Shown here: positions 12,173 to 20,956 of the stretch, piece after piece
Layout: every line of letters begins with the position of its first letter
How positions within the stretch are numbered: the stretch's first letter is position 1
Assembly: GCA_019119635.1 (NCBI GenBank)
Contig: DWWP01000034.1
Location: 1 to 64,000 of the forward strand
DNA length: 64,000 bases
Direction of reading: 5' to 3'
DNA from: Candidatus Dietzia intestinipullorum
GTDB lineage: Bacteria > Actinomycetota > Actinomycetes > Mycobacteriales > Mycobacteriaceae
Position numbers and translations under genes: made by a program
The notes under the pieces: model-generated
What the model saw: the letters and a program-made list of their open reading frames with translations, nothing else
What the model was told of the DNA's origin: nothing
Database searches by the model: none

Positions 12173-13291
12173 ATGGTGGAACAGCGTGACGGGCGTCGTC
12201 GGACGCGCAGGGCTGCACTCACGGTGTCACTCGGCACACTGGGCTTGCTGCTGTCCGGTTGTAGCCTCCACACCGACAACAAGTGGTGGAACCAGACCAT
12301 TAACTTCGGCTTCCCCACAGGGGTGACCCCGGAGGGGACCGCCGTTCGTGAGTTCTGGACACTCACGGTCATCGCGTCGCTGCTCGTGGGCTTTCTCGTG
12401 TGGGGTCTGATCTTCTGGTCGATGGCCCGCCACCGCAAGAAGAAGAACGACAACGGGGAGTTCCCGCGGCAGACCGCGTACAACGTCCCACTCGAGCTGA
12501 TCTACACGGCGATTCCGTTCGTCATCATCTCGCTGCTCTTCTACTTCACCGTGATCACGCAGAACAAGGTCCTCGACCTGCGCCCGGAGGAAGAGGTCGG
12601 CGTCAAGGTCGACGTCACCGCGTTCCAGTGGAACTGGAAGTTCGGCTACAACAAGGTCGACGTCGCCGGTGCGTCCATCGAGGACGGCACCAACGAGGAG
12701 GCCCAGCAGGCGGCCGAGGATGCCGGCGTCCTGTCCGACGAGGAGCGCATGGCCCTCGGCCACGACGGCGAGCCGGCTGCGGGCGGACCGATCCACGGTC
12801 GCCTCGCCGAGGACAAGTCGTACCTGTACTACAACGACATCGAGACGGTCGGGACCTCCGAAGAGGTGCCGGTCCTGGTGCTGCCCACCGACACCCGCGT
12901 CGAGTTCCGGCTCGCCTCTGCCGACGTGGTGCACTCCTTCTGGATCCCCGAGTTCATCTACAAGCTGGACGTCATGCCGCACCCGGGCCAGAACCAGCAG
13001 CTGAGCATGTTCCAGATCTCGGAGATCGACCGTGAGGGTGCGTTCGTCGGCCGGTGTGCCGAGATGTGTGGCGCCTACCACGCGATGATGAACTTCGAAC
13101 TGCGCTCCGTGTCGCCGGAGGCCTTTGCGGACTACATCCAGTTCCGCCAGGACAACCCGACCGCGTCCAACGCGGAGGCCCTGGAGTCGATCGGTGAGGA
13201 GCCCTACTCCACGTCGACGGCGCCGTTCGAGACAGGCCGTACCGACACCCGTGATCAGAACAACGTCATCGAGAACGCGTCGGTCAACTGA
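12173..13291 (+). CDS. ctaC: Cytochrome c oxidase subunit II (aa3 oxidase)
   Basis: CuA-bearing subunit that takes electrons from the QcrC cytochrome and passes them to CtaD; part of the QcrCAB-CtaCDEF supercomplex in the plasma membrane. 372 residues. A lipoprotein signal with lipobox LLSGC (C near residue 29) is followed by two membrane helices and a periplasmic cupredoxin domain. CuA ligands are visible in VVHSFWIPEF and GRCAEMCGAYHAMM. An acidic insertion (about 170-205) within the cupredoxin domain is typical of actinobacteria. I chose ATG at 12173 behind AGGAAGG; a longer frame begins upstream but lacks a signal peptide. Subunit I (ctaD) is not in the window. Confidence 0.95.
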   Translation: MVEQRDGRRRTRRAALTVSLGTLGLLLSGCSLHTDNKWWNQTINFGFPTGVTPEGTAVREFWTLTVIASLLVGFLVWGLIFWSMARHRKKKNDNGEFPRQTAYNVPLELIYTAIPFVIISLLFYFTVITQNKVLDLRPEEEVGVKVDVTAFQWNWKFGYNKVDVAGASIEDGTNEEAQQAAEDAGVLSDEERMALGHDGEPAAGGPIHGRLAEDKSYLYYNDIETVGTSEEVPVLVLPTDTRVEFRLASADVVHSFWIPEFIYKLDVMPHPGQNQQLSMFQISEIDREGAFVGRCAEMCGAYHAMMNFELRSVSPEAFADYIQFRQDNPTASNAEALESIGEEPYSTSTAPFETGRTDTRDQNNVIENASVN

Positions 13292-13328
13292 TGCCTCTCC
13301 CCGGTAGCTCGCGAAGGGTTCCTGAACG

Positions 13329-13745
13329 ATGAACGCAACAGTCAGAATCTTTGACGGCCTGACCCTCTTCCTGGTGCTCGTGGGCGTGGCGTACGGCTAC
13401 AGCACCGGCACGTCCCGCACGGGCGTCGAGTGGGTCGGCACGACGGCCTTCATCCTCTCCGGCGGTCTGACGTTGCTGATCGGCGGCTACCTCCGCTTTG
13501 TCGCCCGGCGCATCAGCACGCTGCCGGAGGACTACGAGGAGGCCGAGGTCTCGGACGGTGCCGGTGAGCTCGGGTTCTTCAGCCCGGGCAGCTACTGGCC
13601 GGTCCTCATGGCACTGTCCGTCATGATCGTCGGGTACGGGATCGCGTTCTGGAACTGGTGGATCATCATCGGCGGAACGCTCTCGGTGATCTTCACCGTG
13701 TGCGCGCTCGTCTTCGAGTACCACTGGGGCCCGGAGAAGCACTGA
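13329..13745 (+). CDS. ctaF: Cytochrome c oxidase subunit IV, actinobacterial type
   Basis: Small accessory membrane subunit of the aa3 oxidase, 138 residues with four hydrophobic helices: near residues 8-24, 34-54, 88-108 and 109-130. A polar cytoplasmic loop with LPEDYEEAEVSDG sits between the second and third. It is co-directional with ctaC, 37 bases downstream, and matches Rv2199c. A strong bidirectional hairpin closes the unit. Confidence 0.93.
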   Translation: MNATVRIFDGLTLFLVLVGVAYGYSTGTSRTGVEWVGTTAFILSGGLTLLIGGYLRFVARRISTLPEDYEEAEVSDGAGELGFFSPGSYWPVLMALSVMIVGYGIAFWNWWIIIGGTLSVIFTVCALVFEYHWGPEKH

Positions 13746-13773
13746 CAGCAGGCCCTCCCCCGGGCGGGAAGAA

Positions 13774-13808
13774 CGAAGGCCCCCACCGCGACGCGGTGGG
13801 GGCCTTCG
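13774..13808. terminator. Strong bidirectional terminator between ctaF and the acyl-CoA dehydrogenase
   Basis: A perfect 16-base inverted repeat around a 3-base loop (arms 13774-13789 and 13793-13808), placed between convergent genes. The stem is almost entirely G-C, and the arms contain GAAGGCCCCC and its complement. Confidence 0.88.
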
Positions 13809-13821
13809 CCCGTCAGGACGC

Positions 13822-14979
13822 CTACAGGCCCATGTTCTTGGCGATGATCGACTTCATCACCTCGCTCGTCCCTCCGTAGATGCGGTTGACGCGGTTGTCG
13901 GAGTAGAGGCGCGCGATCGGGTACTCGTTGATGAAGCCGTAGCCGCCGTGCAGCTGGAGGCACCGGTCGATCACCTCGGAGGCCACCTCCGTGCAGAAGA
14001 GCTTGGCGGAGGCCGCCTCTGCGGCGCTGAGCTCGCCCTGGTCGAGCGCCTCGAGCGCCCGATCGGCGACGGCCTGGGCTGCGTCGACCTTGGCCTGGCA
14101 GGCCGCGAGTTCGAACTTGGTGTTCTGGAAGGAGGCGACCTCCTTGCCGAACACGGTCCGCTGCTGCGTGTACTCCTTGGCGAACCGTACCGCCGCGGCA
14201 GCCTGGGCGTAGGCCCCGTACGCGATGCCCCACCGCTCGGACGGCAGGTTCTGGCCGAGGTAGGAGAAGCCCCGGTTCTCCTCGCCGAGGAGGTCCTCGA
14301 CCGGGACCTTGACGTCGGTGAACGCCAGCTCCGCGGTGTCCGAGGTGCGCAGCCCGACCTTATCGAGCTTGCGTCCGACGCTGTAGCCCTCGGAGCTGGT
14401 GTCCACTGCGAACAGCGAGATCCCGAATCGGCGGTCGTCGTCGCGGGGCGGCTCCGTACGGGCACAGACGATCACCCGGTCGGCGTGGACGCCGCCGGTG
14501 ATGAAGGTCTTGGCGCCGTTGAGGACGTAGTGCGTGCCGTCGGGGGACTTGCGGGCGGAGCTCTTCATCCCCGCGAGGTCGGACCCGGTGCCGGGCTCGG
14601 TCATCGCGATCGCCCACATCTCTTCGCCGGAGACGAACTTGGGGAAGTACCGCTCCTTCTGCTCCGTGGTGGCCAGCGCCTGGAGATAGGGGAGGACGAG
14701 ACCCACGTGGACGTTGGAGCCGCCGAACGTCACGCCGGCGCGGGCGAGCTCCTCGGACTGGATGGCCGCGAACTTGTGTGACTCGAGTCCGGCGCCGCCG
14801 TACTCCTCCGGCACGGAGATCCCGAACAGGCCCAGGTCGGCGAGCTTGTAGTAGAAGTCGCGGGGCACGATCCCCTCGTCGAACCAGTCCTGGAAGTTCG
14901 GGACCACCTCGGATTCGATGAAGGCGCGGAGGGTCTGGCGGAATGATTCGTGGTCGTCGTCGAACACGGTGCGGCGCAT
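13822..14979 (-). CDS. Acyl-CoA dehydrogenase
   Basis: FAD-dependent oxidation of an acyl-CoA to the 2-enoyl-CoA. 385 residues with the usual three domains and signatures AMTEPGTGSDLAG and LQLHGGYGFINEYP. The C-terminal position that holds the catalytic Glu in medium-chain enzymes is Gly here (IYGGTSEVMK), while Glu occurs in LPSERWG (E248), as in long-chain and isovaleryl-type enzymes, so the base is probably E248. The start is backed by GAGGAG 9 bases upstream. It sits alone between the oxidase and bc1 halves, where mycobacteria have other genes. The substrate is unknown, and no electron-transfer flavoprotein is nearby. Confidence 0.92.
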   Translation of the reverse strand: MRRTVFDDDHESFRQTLRAFIESEVVPNFQDWFDEGIVPRDFYYKLADLGLFGISVPEEYGGAGLESHKFAAIQSEELARAGVTFGGSNVHVGLVLPYLQALATTEQKERYFPKFVSGEEMWAIAMTEPGTGSDLAGMKSSARKSPDGTHYVLNGAKTFITGGVHADRVIVCARTEPPRDDDRRFGISLFAVDTSSEGYSVGRKLDKVGLRTSDTAELAFTDVKVPVEDLLGEENRGFSYLGQNLPSERWGIAYGAYAQAAAAVRFAKEYTQQRTVFGKEVASFQNTKFELAACQAKVDAAQAVADRALEALDQGELSAAEAASAKLFCTEVASEVIDRCLQLHGGYGFINEYPIARLYSDNRVNRIYGGTSEVMKSIIAKNMGL

Positions 14980-15124
14980 AGGGTGCTTCTCCTCGTCCGG
15001 CGCCCTCGTCGGGAGCCGGGTGTTGGTCCGGATGATGTGTGGACGGTCACGATGCTACCGACGCCCGTGGCGGCCACGGGACCGGACCCGCGTGGCGCCT
15101 GCGCTCGTGGAAGCGCGCCAAATG

Positions 15125-15168
15125 GCCGCTGGCCGGACCGCCCCGGTGGGGGAGGCCCGGCCAGCGGC
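15125..15168 (-). terminator. Hairpin terminator of the ctaE-qcrCAB operon
   Basis: 12-base arms (15125-15136 and 15157-15168) form a GC stem about 20 bases beyond the qcrB stop on the minus strand. The intervening 20 bases are GC-rich. Confidence 0.7.
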
Positions 15169-15188
15169 GCGGGGTGTTTCCGTGAGGG

Positions 15189-16814
15189 TCAGTGCTCGTC
15201 GCTGTCGCGGCGGGCGCGGTTCTCCTCCTGGAGTGTCTGGAGCATGGTGTGCTCGCGCTCGTGCTTGTCTTGGGCCGTCTCGTCCAGCAGGCGGGCCTCG
15301 TCGGCGGGATCCGCCGTGAGAGAACCGTGCGGGGGGCGACCGGCCACTCCCAGCTGGTTCATCTTGGTGGGCACCTTGGCGCCGGCGTACTCGAGTGGCA
15401 CGGGGTGCCCGTGCTCGTCGACGTCGCCGAGCGGCTGGTGCACCTCGATGAACTCACCCTGCGGCATGCGCATGATGATGCCGGTCTCGATGCCGTGCTC
15501 CAGCACCTCGCGGTCCGTGCGCTGGAGACCCAGGCAGATGCGGTACGTGGCGAAGTACAGCAGTGGCGGCACCACGATCAGGCCGATACGTCCGGCCCAC
15601 GTCGTGGCGTTCAGTGAGATGTTGAAGTGGTACGCGATCAGGTCGTTGGACCCCATCAGGACCAGGATGATGTAGAACGAGATCGCCATGACGCCCGCGC
15701 CGGTGCGCACGGGGACGTCTCGCGGGCGCTGCAGCAGGTTGTGGTGCGCCCGGTCGCCGGAGAACTTCGCCTCCAGCCACGGGTACGCGAACATCAGGGC
15801 GACGAGCGCGCCGAGCATGACTGCGACCCAGAGCACGGCGGGGATCGTGTAGGGCCCCAGATAGAGCTCCCACGCCGGCATCACACGGGCGCCGCCCTCC
15901 GTCCACAGCATGTACCAGTCCGGTTGGGAACCAGCGGATATGTGCGATGGGTTGTATGGCCCGAGATTCCATATCGCGTTGATGGTGAACAACCCGGAGA
16001 AGAGCATCAGCATGCCCACGGTGATGGCACCGAACGCCACGGACTTGACGGCGAAGACCGGGAGGATCCGGACGCCGACGACGTTGTTCTCGGTCCGGCC
16101 GGGCCCGGGGAACTGCGTGTGCTTCTGATACCAGACCAGGGCCAGGTGCGCGGCGATCAGCGCGAGGATGATCGCCGGGATGATGAGCACGTGGAGCACG
16201 TAGAACCGCGGGATCATGAGCTCGCCGGGGAAGTCCCCGCCGAAGATCATCCAGTGGAGCCAGGTGCCGATCACCGGCATGCTTACGATGATCCCGGAGG
16301 TGATGCGCAGGCCGGTGCCCGAGAGGACGTCGTCCGGCAGGCCGTAGCCGAGGAAGCCCTCGACGATTCCGAGGAGCAGCAGCACGCAGCCGATGACCCA
16401 GTTGGCCTCACGCGGGCGTCGGAACGCGCCGGTGAAGAAGATCCGCATCATGTGCACGACCATCGAGGCGACGAACAGCAGCGCCGCCCAGTGGTGGATC
16501 TGCCGCACGAAGAGACCGCCGCGGACCTCGAACGAGATATTGAGCGCGGTCTCGTAGGCGCGGGAGATCTCGATGCCGTTCAGGGGCGCGTAGGCGCCCT
16601 GGTAGATCACCTTGGACATCGAGGGATCGAAGAACAGGGTGAGGTAGACACCCGAGATCAGCAGGATGATGAAGCTGTACAGGGCGATCTCGCCCAGCAG
16701 GAAGGACCAGTGCGTGGGGAAGACCTTGTTGATCTGCCGCCGCATGCCCTGGGCCATGGTGTAGCGGGTGTCGAGCTGATTGCCGACCGCCGCCAATGGG
16801 CTTTGTTTACTCAT
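15189..16814 (-). CDS. qcrB: Cytochrome bc1 complex cytochrome b subunit
   Basis: Membrane subunit that oxidises menaquinol and carries two b hemes. 541 residues. Heme histidines are in the second and fourth helices ([43 protein letters not shown]). The Qo-site signature is QPDWYMLW here, where mitochondrial enzymes have PEWY. A long hydrophilic, charged C-terminal tail (about 445-541) is typical of the actinobacterial protein, the target of bc1 inhibitors in mycobacteria. ATG overlaps the qcrA stop (ATGA), so the two are translationally coupled. Confidence 0.97.
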   Translation of the reverse strand: MSKQSPLAAVGNQLDTRYTMAQGMRRQINKVFPTHWSFLLGEIALYSFIILLISGVYLTLFFDPSMSKVIYQGAYAPLNGIEISRAYETALNISFEVRGGLFVRQIHHWAALLFVASMVVHMMRIFFTGAFRRPREANWVIGCVLLLLGIVEGFLGYGLPDDVLSGTGLRITSGIIVSMPVIGTWLHWMIFGGDFPGELMIPRFYVLHVLIIPAIILALIAAHLALVWYQKHTQFPGPGRTENNVVGVRILPVFAVKSVAFGAITVGMLMLFSGLFTINAIWNLGPYNPSHISAGSQPDWYMLWTEGGARVMPAWELYLGPYTIPAVLWVAVMLGALVALMFAYPWLEAKFSGDRAHHNLLQRPRDVPVRTGAGVMAISFYIILVLMGSNDLIAYHFNISLNATTWAGRIGLIVVPPLLYFATYRICLGLQRTDREVLEHGIETGIIMRMPQGEFIEVHQPLGDVDEHGHPVPLEYAGAKVPTKMNQLGVAGRPPHGSLTADPADEARLLDETAQDKHEREHTMLQTLQEENRARRDSDEH

Positions 16815-18001
16815 GAACGACGCTCCCAGAATGCAGGTCCGACGGGCTCGATGAAGTCACCGTTGGCGACGAGATAGCCCTCGCTGTCCACCGCGATGGG
16901 CAGCTGCGGCAGTGCGCGAGCTGCGGGGCCGAAGATCGGCTTGCCGTACTCGAGTGCATCGAACTGCGACTGGTGGCACGGGCAGAGGAAACGGTGAGTC
17001 TGCTGCTCGTACAGCGAGGTCGGGCAGCCGACGTGGGTACAGATCTTCGAGTAGGCGTAGTAGTCGCCGTAGTTGAAGTTCTCCTGGCCCTTACGCTTGA
17101 TCACCCGGGCGGAGTCCGCGGGGCGGAACCGGATGAGCATGACCGAGTTGCGGACGCCGTGGATCGAGTGCATGTGCTCCTCGAAGTCGCCCAGTGCGGT
17201 CGCGGGGAGCGGGAACACGGACTCGAGTCCGCCGGCCGACAGGTCGTCGACGTGGATCGGTTCGAGTCGCCCCTCGCCCTCCGGTACGTGGCCGTCGGGG
17301 AAGACCTTGCCGGTGTCGCGGGCGAGGTAGACCTTCTCGGCGGGCATCCCGTCGGCGCGCTCGTGTGACGCCAGCGTCCACCCGGTGGTGTGCAGGGTGC
17401 CGTCGCCGGCGACGTCGAGCTCGCCCCGCTTCCACGGGTTCTTGATCATGCCGCCGAGCGGCAGGATCGCGGAGAGTCCGATGAGGCCGACGCCGGCGCC
17501 GAGGAATCCGCCCATGACCTTGCGGCGACCGAGGGTCGAGGACTTCCAGGAGTCGTTGAGCTCCGCGACGATGGTGCGCCTGTCGACCTCGTCCGAGTCG
17601 CCGTCGTGACGGGTCTGGACCGAGATCTCCTCGGGGATGAACTTCTTGGTGAACTGCACCGCGCCGAAGCCGAGGAACAGGATCGACAGCCCGATCGTCA
17701 CCCCGAGGAGCGGGGTGTAGACCATGTACAGCGCGTGGCCGTCCTCCCCTTCACCGCGGTATTCCCACGGCCAGAAGATATAGACGACCGCGAACGCGAG
17801 CGCGAAGAGGGCGGAGAGCGCGAACCAGGTGGTGACAGTGCGAGCGGCGCGCTTCTCGGCCCGGGTGGTCACGCCCTCGGGCCAGCGTGCCTCGCGGTGC
17901 TTGACGTCGACCTCGTCCAGCTGCGTTCCCAGACGGACGAGCTCGTCGTCGGTCATCCGGTCCAGCTCCGCGGGGGACGGGTTCTTGGGGGTCTCACTCA
18001 T
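16811..18001 (-). CDS. qcrA: Cytochrome bc1 complex Rieske iron-sulfur subunit
   Basis: Passes electrons from menaquinol to the diheme cytochrome QcrC. 396 residues. An N-terminal cytoplasmic region and three membrane helices (actinobacterial form; most Rieske proteins have one) precede a periplasmic Rieske domain with the 2Fe-2S ligands CTHVGC and CPCHQSQF. The third helix lies after RRKVMGG, a twin-Arg-like segment. ATG at 18001 overlaps the qcrC stop as ATGA; an upstream in-frame extension would lie inside qcrC and is rejected. Confidence 0.96.
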   Translation of the reverse strand: MSETPKNPSPAELDRMTDDELVRLGTQLDEVDVKHREARWPEGVTTRAEKRAARTVTTWFALSALFALAFAVVYIFWPWEYRGEGEDGHALYMVYTPLLGVTIGLSILFLGFGAVQFTKKFIPEEISVQTRHDGDSDEVDRRTIVAELNDSWKSSTLGRRKVMGGFLGAGVGLIGLSAILPLGGMIKNPWKRGELDVAGDGTLHTTGWTLASHERADGMPAEKVYLARDTGKVFPDGHVPEGEGRLEPIHVDDLSAGGLESVFPLPATALGDFEEHMHSIHGVRNSVMLIRFRPADSARVIKRKGQENFNYGDYYAYSKICTHVGCPTSLYEQQTHRFLCPCHQSQFDALEYGKPIFGPAARALPQLPIAVDSEGYLVANGDFIEPVGPAFWERRS

Positions 18002-18882
18002 GAACGGGATCCGATCCACAGGGTCGCTCCGATGAGGGCGACGATGCCGACAAGCCACATGGCCACACCTTCGGTGACCGGACCGAGCCCGCCGAGCGTG
18101 TAACCGCCGGGCGAGACCTTCGAGTCCGTGTCCTTGATGAAGGCGATGATGTCCTTCTTCTCGTCAGGGGTCAGCTGGCGGTCCGAGAACTTGGGCATGT
18201 TCTGGGGCCCGGTGAGCATGGCCTGGTAGATCTCCTGCTCGCTGGCAGGGTCGAGCGTTGGCGCATACTTACCCGAGGAGAGTGCGCCGCCCCGGCCGGT
18301 GAAGTTGTGGCAGGACGCGCAGTTCAGCCGGAAGAGCTCCGAGCCGCGGGCGATCTCCTCGGCGCGGGCGTCACCGGATGCGCCGCGGAGGCTCTCCTGG
18401 GCGACCTCGCCGTCGGCGTCGCGGACGAGCTCGGGCCCGCCGCCGTGGGCATCGACGTAGGCGGCGAGCGCGTGGATCTGATGCTCGTTGTAGCGCGGCT
18501 TCTTGCGCGCCGCCTGGGCCTCGTTGTTGCCCGCCGGCATCCGGCCGGAATGCACCTGGAAGTACGTGGCTCCCTCACCGGTACCGACGAGCGACGGCCC
18601 GCGGTCCTCGACGCCCTGCAGGTTCGAGCCGTGGCAGGTGATGCAGGCGACGTCGTAGATCGACTTGCCCTCCTCGATGAGGGAGGCCTGGTCCTGCTGC
18701 GCCGTGGCGACCTGCGGGTCGGGGACGACGGCAGTGGCGACAGCTCCGGCGCCGAGGAGGCCGGCGGCGATGACGAGCGCGCCGGTCGCCTTCCGTCGAC
18801 GCTTGGTGGAGGGCGGCCGGCTCGTGGGCCCCTGGGGCTCCGGCGACGGCACTTCCGCGGCGGGTGGGTGAGGTGAGTTCAT
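17998..18882 (-). CDS. qcrC: Cytochrome bc1 complex diheme cytochrome c subunit
   Basis: Fused diheme cytochrome that connects bc1 directly to the CuA site of the aa3 oxidase, replacing soluble cytochrome c. 294 residues. A Pro-rich N-terminus and a first membrane helix (about 33-55) precede two CXXCH heme sites, CITCH and CASCH, with later Met ligand candidates in SGRMPAG and NMPKFS. A C-terminal helix (about 268-288) anchors it. It overlaps qcrA. Confidence 0.96.
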   Translation of the reverse strand: MNSPHPPAAEVPSPEPQGPTSRPPSTKRRRKATGALVIAAGLLGAGAVATAVVPDPQVATAQQDQASLIEEGKSIYDVACITCHGSNLQGVEDRGPSLVGTGEGATYFQVHSGRMPAGNNEAQAARKKPRYNEHQIHALAAYVDAHGGGPELVRDADGEVAQESLRGASGDARAEEIARGSELFRLNCASCHNFTGRGGALSSGKYAPTLDPASEQEIYQAMLTGPQNMPKFSDRQLTPDEKKDIIAFIKDTDSKVSPGGYTLGGLGPVTEGVAMWLVGIVALIGATLWIGSRS

Positions 18883-18939
18883 TGTGAGTTCCCTTTGGAA
18901 GACGGGACCTGCTGGACGCGGCGTCCTGCGGCCAGCTGA

Positions 18940-19551
18940 CTACTGAATGAAGTAGATGGTGACGAAGAGCCCGATCCAGACCACGTCGACGAAGTGCCAG
19001 TAGTACGACACGACGATCGCGGCGGTGGCCTGGGCCGGAGTGAACCTCGACATCATCGAGCGCGCGACGATCACGACGAAGGCGATGACGCCCGCCGCCA
19101 CGTGCAGCCCGTGGAAGCCGGTCGTGATGAAGAAGACGGAGCCGTAGACACTCGACGAGATGGTGGTGCCCTCGAGATAGAGCAGCACGTACTCGTACCC
19201 CTGACCGATCAGGAACACCGTCCCCATCAGGGCGGAGATGACGTACCAGCGGCGGAACTTGAAGACGTCGCCCTGCTCGGCGGCGAAGACGCCCATCTGG
19301 CAGGTCACCGAGGAGGACACGAGGATCACGGTGATCGTCAGAGCGAACGGCACGTTGAGGTGCACCGGGTAGGAGGGCCAGTCACCTCCCGAGTTCGCCT
19401 TGGAGACGAAGTACATCGCGAAGAGGCCCGCGAAGAACATCAACTCCTGGGACAGCCAGATGATGGTGCCCACGCTGACCATGTTCGGCCGGTTCAGCGA
19501 ATGAACACGCTGAGCCATGGCCTTCCCTGAATTATCCACTGCGCTCGTCAC
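18940..19551 (-). CDS. ctaE: Cytochrome c oxidase subunit III
   Basis: Membrane subunit of the aa3 oxidase, 203 residues, about five hydrophobic helices. Family features include [25 protein letters not shown] and the C-terminal [14 protein letters not shown], with conserved Glu and His residues. It leads the ctaE-qcrC-qcrA-qcrB operon with 57 bases to qcrC, the standard actinobacterial order (Rv2193-Rv2196). The GTG start at 19551 has no clear ribosome site; a CATACT -10-like element lies 6 bases upstream, so it may be leaderless. Confidence 0.95.
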   Translation of the reverse strand: MTSAVDNSGKAMAQRVHSLNRPNMVSVGTIIWLSQELMFFAGLFAMYFVSKANSGGDWPSYPVHLNVPFALTITVILVSSSVTCQMGVFAAEQGDVFKFRRWYVISALMGTVFLIGQGYEYVLLYLEGTTISSSVYGSVFFITTGFHGLHVAAGVIAFVVIVARSMMSRFTPAQATAAIVVSYYWHFVDVVWIGLFVTIYFIQ

Positions 19552-19557
19552 GGCCCA

Positions 19558-19563
19558 AGTATG
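19558..19563 (-). promoter_or_regulatory. Weak leaderless -10 candidate for ctaE-qcrCAB
   Basis: CATACT on the minus strand sits 6 bases before the GTG start. It departs from TAnnnT at the first base, so this is tentative. The rest of the 280-base ctaE-trpD spacer shows no other clear element. Confidence 0.3.
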
Positions 19564-19831
19564 ACCCGTGTGGTCGGACGCGTCAGCACGGACCCCCGAT
19601 TTCGGCGTGTCCGTTCAGGGTTTTCGCAGGTCGCCTCTGAAACTCTGCGGTGCGGGTGCGGAAACCCTACCCCTCGCAGGGGCTATTAGCGGTCTCTCAG
19701 GCAGATCGGTGGAGTCTGCGAGGTGGTTCCCGACGGGTGCGGCGGGATGTCACGGACGCTACAGGTGGCACGATTGACCACAAGCCCTCCGCTCGAGAGG
19801 GGCCGGTCCGACGGGAGAGGGGTCGACAGAC

Positions 19832-20896
19832 GTGGGGAGCTCGACAGCGTTCAATGAGGGGCCGACGTGGCCGCACGTCCTCGGCACGCTCACCTCCGGT
19901 GAGGACCTCGCCCCGGCGGATGCCGGCTGGGCGATGGCGCGGATCATGGAGGGCGTCGCCACGGACGCCCAGATGGCCGCATTCGGGGTGGCACTCAAGA
20001 TGAAGGGCCTCGCGGGCCCCGAACTAGCCGCGTTCGCGTCCACGATGCTCGAGTACTCGTACCGGGTCCCGACGTCCCGGCCGAGCGTGGACATCGTGGG
20101 CACGGGAGGCGACCGGCAGGGCACGGTCAACATCTCCACGATGTCCTCTCTCGTCGTGAGCGCCTGTGGGGTGCCGGTGGTCAAGCACGGTGGTCGCGCC
20201 GCGTCGTCGAAGAGCGGCGGCGCCGACGTGCTCGAGGCGCTCGGGGTGGCGATCGACCTGGGGCCCGAGGATGTGGCCCGGTGCGTCGATGAGGTGGGCA
20301 TCGCGTTCTGCTTCGCCCCCGTGTTCCATCCCGCCTTCCGGTTCGTCGCCGCGCCGCGCCGGGAGATCGGCATCCCGACGGTCTTCAACATCCTGGGGCC
20401 CCTGACCAACCCGGCCTCCCCGTCCGCCAACCTGATCGGCTGCGCGTTCGAGGATCTGATCTCGGTGATGGCGGAGGTGTTCGCGCTCCGGGGCGGGTCG
20501 GCGCTCGTGGTGCGGGGGTCGGACGGGTTGGACGAGATCACGATGACCGGCCCGACCCGGGTGCTCCGCGTGACCGGGGGGCAGATCGAGGAGGACGAGA
20601 TCCGCCCCGAGGACTTCGGCATGGAGACGTGCTCGATCGAGGAACTCCGCGGCGGGGACGGGACCCACAACGCGGCGGTCGCGCGCGACCTGCTCGACGG
20701 GAAGGCCGGCCCGATCCGGGACGCCGTCCTGCTCAACTCGGCGGCGGCGCTCGTGGCGTTCGACGGCTTCGATTCGGAGACCGATCTGGTGGCGGCGATG
20801 CGGTCAGCGGTCGAGCGGGCCGCCGCGGCGATCGACGACGGCTCGGCCGCCCGCCTGCTCGAGAAGTGGGCGGAATTCAGCGTCGCCCGTTCCTGA
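19832..20896 (+). CDS. trpD: Anthranilate phosphoribosyltransferase
   Basis: Second step of tryptophan synthesis: anthranilate plus PRPP gives phosphoribosyl-anthranilate. 354 residues. PRPP and metal motifs are visible: VDIVGTGGD, KHGGRAASSKSGGAD, NILGPLTNP and the DE pair in SDGLDEITMTGP. The GTG start has GGAGAGGGG upstream. It stands alone, apart from other trp genes, as does Rv2192c. It converges on the nuclease gene across a hairpin. Confidence 0.95.
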   Translation: MGSSTAFNEGPTWPHVLGTLTSGEDLAPADAGWAMARIMEGVATDAQMAAFGVALKMKGLAGPELAAFASTMLEYSYRVPTSRPSVDIVGTGGDRQGTVNISTMSSLVVSACGVPVVKHGGRAASSKSGGADVLEALGVAIDLGPEDVARCVDEVGIAFCFAPVFHPAFRFVAAPRREIGIPTVFNILGPLTNPASPSANLIGCAFEDLISVMAEVFALRGGSALVVRGSDGLDEITMTGPTRVLRVTGGQIEEDEIRPEDFGMETCSIEELRGGDGTHNAAVARDLLDGKAGPIRDAVLLNSAAALVAFDGFDSETDLVAAMRSAVERAAAAIDDGSAARLLEKWAEFSVARS

Positions 20897-20904
20897 GCCC
20901 GCAT

Positions 20905-20946
20905 CGCTGCCCCCGCCTCGTCCGCGGTGGGGGAGGCGGGGCAGCG
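20905..20946. terminator. Bidirectional hairpin between trpD and the nuclease gene
   Basis: Arms 20905-20919 and 20933-20946 pair with one bulged base, leaving a 13-base loop, between convergent genes. Confidence 0.6.
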
Positions 20947-20956
20947 GGCGGGCTGC

